A stretch of 9,427 nt of DNA from Nitrospiria bacterium. GTDB lineage: Bacteria > Nitrospirota > Nitrospiria > Nitrospirales > UBA8639. Positions 6,457-9,427 of the stretch are shown in pieces (the first letter of the stretch is position 1; each line of letters opens with the position of its first letter). The DNA is taken from contig JAUIKP010000094.1 of NCBI GenBank assembly GCA_030430725.1, positions 1 through 9,427 of the forward strand, written 5' to 3'. A program made the translations under genes and the position numbers. A model generated the notes under the pieces. The model did no database searches, was not told the origin of the DNA, and saw only the letters and a list, made by a program, of their open reading frames with translations.

Positions 6457-6705
6457 TTATCCTCCTTGGGCTTCATTGCGGGTTTTGGCTTGAATTTCGA
6501 GGGCATGAATGCGTCCGTCTTTCATGGGCGCGTCGAGTGCTTGGTAAATCATTCGATGACGGTCCAACAAATTCTTTCCTTCAAAGGCATTGGAAATGAC
6601 TTTGACCGTAAAGTGGTCCATGGTACCGGTTCGATCAAGGACCGAAACCTCGGCATCGCCTAAGGCCTGCTGAAGTTGAGTGCTCAACTCTTCAAATGTC
6701 ATCAT
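6457..6705 (-). CDS. bolA: BolA family protein
   Basis: Protein of 82 residues with the complete BolA core: DHFTVKVIS, FEGKNLLDRHRMIY (about 42-55) and the C-terminal IHALEIQAKT strand. The RHR motif and FEGK are family hallmarks. BolA proteins partner with monothiol glutaredoxins: the conserved His supplies a ligand to a shared [2Fe-2S] cluster, which the heterodimer uses for cluster transfer or regulation of iron metabolism. The gene order bolA-grxD with a 4-bp gap makes that partnership very likely here. The short length and sequence fit the BolA/IbaG (YrbA) type. The tandem ATG-ATG start has no good Shine-Dalgarno within ten bases; AGGA lies about 16 bases upstream. Confidence 0.93.
   Translation of the reverse strand: MMTFEELSTQLQQALGDAEVSVLDRTGTMDHFTVKVISNAFEGKNLLDRHRMIYQALDAPMKDGRIHALEIQAKTRNEAQGG
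6461..6467 (-). promoter_or_regulatory. Ribosome binding site fixing the grxD start
   Basis: AAGGAGG on the minus strand, a near-perfect anti-16S match, eight bases upstream of the ATG at 6452. It lies within the last codons of bolA, which links translation of the two genes and rules out the longer 6506 start. Confidence 0.85.
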
Positions 6706-6752
6706 AAGAAAAATTTTAATCCTGGTGAAAGATGATGAAATATTCAGATCTC

Positions 6753-6782
6753 ACTATACCGGAGAGAGAATTTTCTGCGCAA
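6753..6782 (-). promoter_or_regulatory. Possible sigma-70-type promoter for bolA-grxD
   Basis: Minus-strand TATAGT (6753-6758; five of six to TATAAT) and TTGCGC (6777-6782; three of six to TTGACA) are separated by 18 bp and end 48 bp upstream of the bolA ATG. The -35 is poor. The -10 overlaps the stop of the possible small gene at 6754-6945. If real, it would allow bolA-grxD expression separate from the hydrolase. Confidence 0.25.
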
Positions 6783-6945
6783 TGCGGGTCTGGAATCTTT
6801 TCAGCGCGCATGGTTCCTTGGGTGGCACGATGTGTAGTCCTGCCCCAACGGTGTGGAGAAAGGCCTTGATCAGAAGCGGGGTCAGATGGGAGGTGTGCGG
6901 AAGGTGTCTTCCTTTTGTCTCCTGACTCCAAAAATTTACACTCAT
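6754..6945 (-). CDS. Possible small protein of 63 residues, unknown function
   Basis: I do not recognise this protein. The frame starts with ATG six bases after the hydrolase stop and ends TAG-TGA 48 bases before bolA, so it fills the only gap in the group and is co-oriented with both neighbours. Codon choice looks ordinary for the window, with C/G-rich third positions through the middle (about residues 14-45). It has a possible amphipathic or hydrophobic stretch near LLIKAFLHTVGAGLHIV (24-40) and a basic C-terminal tail with one cysteine (46). Against it: no Shine-Dalgarno precedes the ATG, and overlapping frames are also open on both strands. It may be a genuine small protein coupled to the hydrolase or a chance frame. 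Confidence 0.4.
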   Translation of the reverse strand: MSVNFWSQETKGRHLPHTSHLTPLLIKAFLHTVGAGLHIVPPKEPCALKRFQTRIAQKILSPV

Positions 6946-6951
6946 GGTTTT

Positions 6952-7677
6952 CTAAAGTGGAGAAGGATAGAGACTTGATTGCAGAAAGGCTCCGAGGCCC
7001 TGTAACACTTCAAGGGGAATTTCATGGCCCCCACGGAATTCTACCCAACTGACGGGTAATCCAGCCGTTTGGATATGCTCGCGAAGTTGCTGCGCCATGG
7101 AAAACGATAAAATAGGATCGTCGGTGCCATGGCTTTGAAATACCGGGAGACCCTGTCGGTTGGGAAGGCGAGTGAGCCATTCTTGCTTGGCAATGAGGGT
7201 GCCGGAAAGCAGTACCAAGCCTGCGAAAGGAATGTTGGTATGGAGGGCCAAATCGGTCGCCAGCATGGCGCCTTGGGAAAAACCTCCTAGGATCAGCGAT
7301 GCTGATGGTACGGATAAGGTTTCTGTGGCAAGAGAGAGAAGATCCTGAATTAGTGTGCGGGCCTGGGGCAAGCCACGAGGGATTTCCTGTGACAACGCAT
7401 CCCACTGCCCTTGGGCCCTGGCTTGTGTAAGGCGTTCCATGTCCAGCATCCACCAAGCTCGGGCGTCCCCAAAGCCCATGCCCAATTGGAGGGGAGCGGC
7501 AGGAAAGAGGAAACGGACTTCATCCGGAATATCGAGATATCGCCATAAGGCGACTAAATCATCCCCTGGTGCTCCGAATCCATGCAAGAGAACCACAAGT
7601 GGTCCCTCGCCGTTCCCTTGGCGATCCACACCACCTGTAATACAGACATCTAAACCGGCCCAATGTTCGTGTCGCAT
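6952..7677 (-). CDS. Alpha/beta hydrolase, phospholipase/carboxylesterase family
   Basis: Protein of 241 residues matching the Abhydrolase_2 (phospholipase/carboxylesterase, YpfH/Est-like) family. Residues 28-36 (VVLLHGFGA) form the oxyanion-hole turn, FPAAP (58-62) follows, and the nucleophile elbow is GGFSQG with Ser134. The remaining triad members are Asp187 in HGTDDP and His218 in GGHEIP. Family members are cytosolic serine esterases acting on short-chain or lysophospholipid esters. The true substrate cannot be read from sequence. There is no signal peptide. ATG at 7677 is the only start, because an in-frame TAG lies a few codons upstream; the ribosome binding site is weak. It leads a minus-strand group with the possible small ORF, bolA and grxD. 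A functional link to iron-sulfur proteins is not evident. Confidence 0.9.
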   Translation of the reverse strand: MRHEHWAGLDVCITGGVDRQGNGEGPLVVLLHGFGAPGDDLVALWRYLDIPDEVRFLFPAAPLQLGMGFGDARAWWMLDMERLTQARAQGQWDALSQEIPRGLPQARTLIQDLLSLATETLSVPSASLILGGFSQGAMLATDLALHTNIPFAGLVLLSGTLIAKQEWLTRLPNRQGLPVFQSHGTDDPILSFSMAQQLREHIQTAGLPVSWVEFRGGHEIPLEVLQGLGAFLQSSLYPSPL

Positions 7678-7714
7678 ACAGTCAAAAATCTAATGATGAA
7701 GCAGGGAGCAGGGA

Positions 7715-7724
7715 GAACATGTTC
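7715..7724. promoter_or_regulatory. Perfect palindrome GAACATGTTC upstream of the hydrolase
   Basis: A 10-bp perfect palindrome 38 bp before the hydrolase ATG, preceded by a short direct repeat (GCAGGGAGCAGGGA, 7701-7714). It resembles half-sites of GAAC/GTTC type operators, but the N2 spacing excludes the usual LexA box with N4. It may be an operator for the hydrolase group or chance. Confidence 0.25.
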
Positions 7725-7784
7725 GATTGGCTATGAATTGGTACACACGCAACTCTGGTACTGGAAGGGGGACCATTAATTATC

Positions 7785-7964
7785 CTAATGTCCCATTTTC
7801 GGTGCACCGGCATTGGCACCTTCTGTGATGAGCGGAATTCGCAAGGTCTGGTGGCAGTGATTACAGACGACTTTCAAGGTATTTTCGTCGGCATATTGGA
7901 TTTCTTCTTCTTTTTTCCAAAATAACTTACCGCATTTTGGACATTTTCTGACTAACATCGACAT
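7785..7964 (-). CDS. Small zinc-ribbon protein with two CxxC motifs
   Basis: With ATG at 7964 the protein has 59 residues. Cys8/Cys11 (KCPKCGK) and Cys34/Cys37 (VCNHCHQ) are spaced by 22 residues, the pattern of a single zinc-ribbon or rubredoxin-like knuckle pair that binds one Zn ion through four cysteines. The segment between is acidic (EEE around 19-21), and the C-terminus is short and glycine/alanine-rich. I recognise no specific family. Such proteins include MJ0042-type and FmdB-like putative regulators or chaperone zinc domains. GGAG eight bases before 7964 favours this start over the GTG at 7988. It is a lone minus-strand gene, divergent from the acetyltransferase across about 75 bp and followed by about 107 bp without a clear terminator. 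Confidence 0.75.
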   Translation of the reverse strand: MSMLVRKCPKCGKLFWKKEEEIQYADENTLKVVCNHCHQTLRIPLITEGANAGAPKMGH

Positions 7965-8038
7965 CGGCACGACTCCAGTTTTTATCACGTATTTTTAGTA
8001 GACTTAGTGTAATACATCTTGCCACAATCTGCCAACGC
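7965..8038. promoter_or_regulatory. Divergent intergenic promoter region
   Basis: This 74-bp gap separates the divergent zinc-ribbon (minus) and acetyltransferase (plus) genes, so it must serve at least one promoter. It is AT-rich at 7977-8020. TAATAC at 8010-8015 is a possible plus-strand -10 without a matching -35. GGAG at 7973-7976 (minus) is the ribosome binding site that sets the zinc-ribbon start. Confidence 0.4.
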
Positions 8039-8470
8039 ATGATCAAATTTTCGGATTCCCATGACATTCAGGCGCAACAGCTTTTGGCATTGTTCTGCCA
8101 AACGGATTGGGCTTGTCAGCGTTCACTAGATGACACTGAACATATGCTGTCTCATACGGATGTGGCCATTTCCGCCTGGGATGGCTCAAGGCTCGTCGGG
8201 TTTGGGAGGGTGTTGACGGATTTTATCTATCGGGCTTCGATCTGGGATGTGATCGTGGACCGGGCCTATCAGGATCGGGATATTGGTAAAGGGATTATCC
8301 AGCACATTTTAACGCATCCCAAGTTAGAACGGGTGGAGTTATTTTGGCTTTGCACCAGACGGTATCAGGGGTTTTACGCTTCTTTGGGATTTTCTGATAA
8401 AGAACAGACTGGTATGGTCTGGGATCGGGGCAAACATGTCGCTCCTCCCATGGAACCATTTAATGGATAG
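8039..8470 (+). CDS. GNAT family N-acetyltransferase
   Basis: Protein of 143 residues, a full single GNAT domain that transfers acetyl from acetyl-CoA to an amine. Visible elements are the strand DVAISAWDGSRLVGFGRVL (41-59), IWDVIVD (68-74) and the pyrophosphate-binding motif RxxGxG at 80-85 (R80 to G85). FYASLGF (112-118), whose Tyr113 is the usual general acid, lies toward the end. The substrate (small amine, amino acid or protein N-terminus) cannot be deduced. ATG at 8039 is the only start codon in frame and has no clear Shine-Dalgarno. It is the first gene of a plus-strand pair, with anmK starting 78 bp after its stop. Confidence 0.9.
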   Translation: MIKFSDSHDIQAQQLLALFCQTDWACQRSLDDTEHMLSHTDVAISAWDGSRLVGFGRVLTDFIYRASIWDVIVDRAYQDRDIGKGIIQHILTHPKLERVELFWLCTRRYQGFYASLGFSDKEQTGMVWDRGKHVAPPMEPFNG

Positions 8471-8548
8471 AGATGGGCCATGGCGAGGCTTGCTCCATAT
8501 CGATTGTTACTCCATGGGGGTATGCAGGCCAATGAATCGAGATAATCG

Positions 8549-9427
8549 ATGATTGTTGTGGGGATGATGTCAGGGACGTCGGCGGATGGGGTGGATGCCG
8601 CCGTCGTGAATATTCGAGGAACCGGACATCGTCTCAAGAGTGTACTGCTCAACCATGTTGGCCGTCCGTATGCTCCCGGGCTTCGTCAACGTATTCTACA
8701 AGTGTGTGAGCAGGGAACCGTAGGGCAGATCTGCCACCTCAATGTGGTCTTGGGCGAACTATTTGCAAAAACTGCGTTGTTGGCTATCAAGCATTCCGGC
8801 ATTTCTCCTAAACGTGTCGCGTTGATCGGCTCGCATGGCCAAACGATTCATCATCGGCCTGCCGCGATCTATGAGCCTGGTATTGGTCAGATCCGTTCGA
8901 CACTACAAATTGGAGATCCTCATGTGATTGCGGCACGTACCGGAATCACGACCGTATCGGATTTTCGAGCCAGAGACCTGGCGGTTGGTGGAGAGGGAGC
9001 ACCATTGACGCCTTATGTTCATGCCCTTCTTTTCGCCCAGAAACATACCACACGAATGGTGGTCAATCTGGGAGGGATTGCCAATGTGACCCTATTGCCC
9101 GGCGGAGGAAACTTGGCGGCGGTTCGGGCGTTTGATACAGGCCCTTGCAATATGTTGTTGGATGGATTGATGGGTATGGAGACAAAGGGAATAGCCAGAT
9201 TTGATCGGGGCGGTCGTCTTGCCATGAAGGGGCGGATGGATGAAGGCCTGCTTCGTTGGCTGCTGGCACATCCCTATGTGTCTCGAAGGCCCCCCAAATC
9301 CACTGGACGTGAAATGTTTGGAGAAGACTATATCCAGCGTGTGTGGGCTCAAGCGAAGCGTCGCCATTTGGCTTTTTCCGACCTTTTAGCGACGAGCTGT
9401 CGGTTTATTGCACAGGTAATTTACCAG
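8549..9427 (+). CDS. anmK: Anhydro-N-acetylmuramic acid kinase AnmK, 3' end cut by window edge
   Basis: The first 293 codons of AnmK (full length usually near 370-390), open to the last base. AnmK phosphorylates and hydrolyses 1,6-anhydro-MurNAc to MurNAc-6-phosphate in cytosolic peptidoglycan recycling. Sugar-kinase/actin-fold motifs in order: MSGTSADGVD (7-16, phosphate 1), GSHGQTIHH (94-102), SDFRARDLAVGGEGAPLTP (137-155), NLGGIANVT (173-181) and FDTGP (195-199). By family comparison Asp196 of FDTGP should be the catalytic base. The residue after FDTGP is Cys200 where Gly is more usual. ATG at 8549 is chosen because an in-frame TAA sits two codons upstream and the protein then begins just before the phosphate-binding loop, as in the family. 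The Shine-Dalgarno is weak (GAGA). It is co-oriented with the GNAT gene. Confidence 0.95.
   Translation, partial: MIVVGMMSGTSADGVDAAVVNIRGTGHRLKSVLLNHVGRPYAPGLRQRILQVCEQGTVGQICHLNVVLGELFAKTALLAIKHSGISPKRVALIGSHGQTIHHRPAAIYEPGIGQIRSTLQIGDPHVIAARTGITTVSDFRARDLAVGGEGAPLTPYVHALLFAQKHTTRMVVNLGGIANVTLLPGGGNLAAVRAFDTGPCNMLLDGLMGMETKGIARFDRGGRLAMKGRMDEGLLRWLLAHPYVSRRPPKSTGREMFGEDYIQRVWAQAKRRHLAFSDLLATSCRFIAQVIYQ

Noticed and set aside
6453..6506. N-terminal extension of the glutaredoxin
   Set aside because: It would overlap bolA in another frame; a near-perfect ribosome binding site precedes the internal ATG at 6452.
6680..6925. Plus-strand 81-codon frame across the bolA upstream region
   Set aside because: Antisense to the bolA start and to the better-placed minus-strand small frame; no ribosome binding site or recognisable domain.
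7022..7456. 144-codon minus-strand frame inside the hydrolase gene
   Set aside because: Shadow in another frame of a gene with an intact catalytic triad.
8374..8652. Minus-strand 92-codon frame across the GNAT/anmK junction
   Set aside because: Antisense to two well-supported genes and without recognisable motifs.

Overview
The window looks like chromosomal DNA of a Gram-negative bacterium of medium GC (roughly half G+C by eye). Core-type genes are packed in short operons, with some GTG and TTG starts. The gene set (type II secretion/type IV pilus-like ATPase, platform protein and pilins, a BolA/monothiol glutaredoxin pair, and AnmK) fits a free-living didermic bacterium. Nitrospirota (Nitrospira-like) is my best guess, but it rests on general resemblance and no marker gene here proves it.

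Region by region. Bases 1-297 hold no gene I can support, only a hairpin-rich stretch and a large inverted repeat. Bases 298-5722 are a minus-strand block, read right to left. It comprises a membrane-anchored TPR protein, a GspG-like major pseudopilin, the GspE/PilB assembly ATPase with an MshEN-type N-terminus, the GspF/PilC platform protein, and an atypical pseudopilin lacking Glu+5. The last three genes overlap by 8 and 4 bp, so they are translationally linked. Bases 5723-6052 are a gene-free leader region upstream of the TPR gene, with several dyads. A strong intrinsic terminator at 6055-6091 closes a second minus-strand group (6120-7677): alpha/beta hydrolase, a possible 63-residue small protein, bolA and grxD. 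A small double-CxxC zinc-ribbon protein (minus, 7785-7964) is divergent from a plus-strand pair: a GNAT acetyltransferase and anmK, the latter cut by the right edge.

How the genes work together. The left block encodes the cytoplasmic motor, inner-membrane platform and two pilins of one type II secretion or type IV pilus-like machine. The outer-membrane secretin, the prepilin peptidase and the GspC/L/M or PilM/N/O proteins are not in this window. BolA and the monothiol glutaredoxin very likely form a [2Fe-2S] complex used in iron-sulfur trafficking. AnmK belongs to cell-wall recycling. I found no CRISPR array, insertion sequence, tRNA or rRNA, and no clearly new multi-gene system. The most interesting unexplained items are the small ORF between the hydrolase and bolA, the CGFT-type glutaredoxin, the Thr+5 pseudopilin, and the structured leader upstream of the TPR gene.
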